From positions 1 to 13,430 of the forward strand of contig CAZIBB010000024.1 of the NCBI GenBank assembly GCA_964537075.1: a DNA stretch of 13,430 nt, read 5' to 3'. This document shows positions 12,694 to 13,430 of this stretch, piece by piece; the stretch's first letter is position 1; the number at the start of each line of letters is the position of its first letter. Source of the stretch: CAYTED01 sp964537075 (GTDB lineage: Bacteria > Patescibacteriota > Minisyncoccia > Moranbacterales > UBA1568). The notes below the pieces were generated by a model, which saw nothing but the letters and a program-made list of their open reading frames with translations, was not told the DNA's origin and did not search any database. Made by a program: the position numbers and the translations under genes.

Positions 12694-13323
12694 ATGAAGG
12701 AATATTTTGATCAGCTCCAAGTACCAAAGTTTTTTTCGGAAGTGCTATCATTGCTAGCCGGACTGAATTTTGTTTTTTTGCTGAGCATTTTAGATGTAAT
12801 AAATATTAGTCATTTATTTATTGAAATGGCGTTTCTTAGTGAGATTATGAGGAGTGTGCTCATAGTTTCGCTGGCATATTTTTGTGGGAGATACTTTCTG
12901 TTGATGGATACTATATGGGCGTATTGCGTGCTTTTTTTCTTTAAAAGAGAGAAGGTGGGGAAGGTTAAAAATTTTTATAAATTTATAGTGTCTTTAGCTA
13001 ATGGGGATCCTAAGAACATTGAAAAGAAACCTCATGTTGGATATCGTGTCGATAAATTTATTGAGGAGAATGAATTTTTGAAAGTGAATCGGGACAGGGA
13101 ATATTATAGTGGTTTGTTTATTCGATTGAGTATTGGAGGATTAATTGCGTTGCTTATTATAAATCCTTTCGGTGTGCATAGTGTTGGGTTTTCGCTAGCG
13201 GTCTTTGTGCTTATTGTTTTGACAGTACTCCGTTTGATAATGCAGATGGACACTCTTCGATTAAGAGAAGATATAGCTGCGAGTGAAGTAATTTTGCGAG
13301 AGTTGACTCAAAAAAAATCTTAG
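12694..13323 (+). CDS. multi-pass membrane protein, unknown function
   Basis: A 209-residue protein with hydrophobic segments at about residues 15-37, 50-83 (one or two helices), 140-158 and 163-184, so four or five membrane helices. A basic, polar loop (84-139) with K-R-E-K-V-G-K-V-K and N-I-E-K-K-P-H-V-G-Y lies between the pairs. The C-terminal tail (185-209) is charged and probably a short helix. No motif or family is recognised. The DNA is clearly richer in A+T than its neighbours, with codons such as ATA, TTA and TTT frequent, which may mean a different origin or relaxed codon choice. The ATG at 12694 lacks a ribosome site upstream. It stands between the HD gene and the M16 peptidase gene, with spacers on both sides. 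Confidence 0.72.
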   Translation: MKEYFDQLQVPKFFSEVLSLLAGLNFVFLLSILDVINISHLFIEMAFLSEIMRSVLIVSLAYFCGRYFLLMDTIWAYCVLFFFKREKVGKVKNFYKFIVSLANGDPKNIEKKPHVGYRVDKFIEENEFLKVNRDREYYSGLFIRLSIGGLIALLIINPFGVHSVGFSLAVFVLIVLTVLRLIMQMDTLRLREDIAASEVILRELTQKKS

Positions 13324-13376
13324 TTCGTCTTTTTCATACTTACTACTCTATACGAAATACTTAATACTACCCCAAT

Positions 13377-13430
13377 ATGAAATACGAAAAAATCACCCTG
13401 AAAAACGGTTTGCGCGTGATCCTCGCGCCG
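13377..13430 (+). CDS. M16-family zinc peptidase, N-terminal 18 residues (3' end outside window)
   Basis: The last 54 bases encode M-K-Y-E-K-I-T-L-K-N-G-L-R-V-I-L-A-P and run off the window. L-x-N-G-L-x-V-I-L is the standard opening strand of M16 (insulinase/mitochondrial processing peptidase-like) proteins. The catalytic H-x-x-E-H would lie about 40 residues further on and cannot be seen. The start is 53 bases after the membrane-protein stop, in an AT-rich spacer with TACTTA/TACTAC-type simple sequence and no evident ribosome binding site. The family call rests on a short but characteristic segment. Confidence 0.7.
   Translation, partial: MKYEKITLKNGLRVILAP

Noticed and set aside
1..13430. 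tRNA or rRNA genes
   Set aside because: I saw no cloverleaf with a GTTCRA T-arm or any rRNA-like stretch by eye. A tRNAscan-SE run would settle the tRNA question.

Overview
The window reads as a piece of a bacterial chromosome, most probably from a Patescibacteria/CPR lineage of the Parcubacteria or Moranbacteria kind. That placement is inference. It rests on the dense run of translation genes, the IleRS and two-domain alpha2 GlyRS types, the single-pass DUF11-like surface protein, many lineage-specific proteins, weak ribosome binding sites and repeat-rich spacers. UGA acts as a stop codon (ends of the phosphatase and tgt genes), so the UGA=Gly code of SR1/Gracilibacteria does not apply. All genes but one are on the + strand.

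Layout. (1) 3-1947: the 3' end of argS, a 40-residue membrane peptide, a histidine phosphatase and a transglutaminase-like protein; the last two overlap by one base. (2) 1948-5349: a promoter candidate and a T-box riboswitch (antiterminator, competing terminator, candidate AUC specifier) controlling ileS. recO follows at 5390-6112. (3) 6113-6300: a mosaic of palindromic repeats. (4) 6415-8298: a membrane-anchored, multi-domain surface protein. (5) 8297-8487: a 191-bp element with terminal inverted repeats, abutting tgt (8491-9657). (6) 9661-10145: one minus-strand gene of unknown function with its own terminator and a near-consensus promoter. That promoter faces the putative glyS promoter, whose spacer is almost exactly a perfect palindrome. 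(7) 10169-12593: glyS and an HD-domain protein. (8) 12694-13323: an AT-rich membrane protein. (9) 13377-end: the first 18 codons of an M16-type peptidase.

Common thread. Four genes act on tRNA: argS, ileS, tgt and glyS. ileS is governed by a tRNA-sensing leader. Three of the four (ileS, tgt, glyS) carry extra in-frame segments that look like repeat sequence lodged inside the coding region: palindromes, direct repeats or low-complexity DNA. The glyS insert is recognisably related to the intergenic repeat behind recO. The pattern recalls the Rickettsia palindromic elements and is the main unexplained signal here, together with the compact T-box leader and the face-to-face promoters upstream of glyS.
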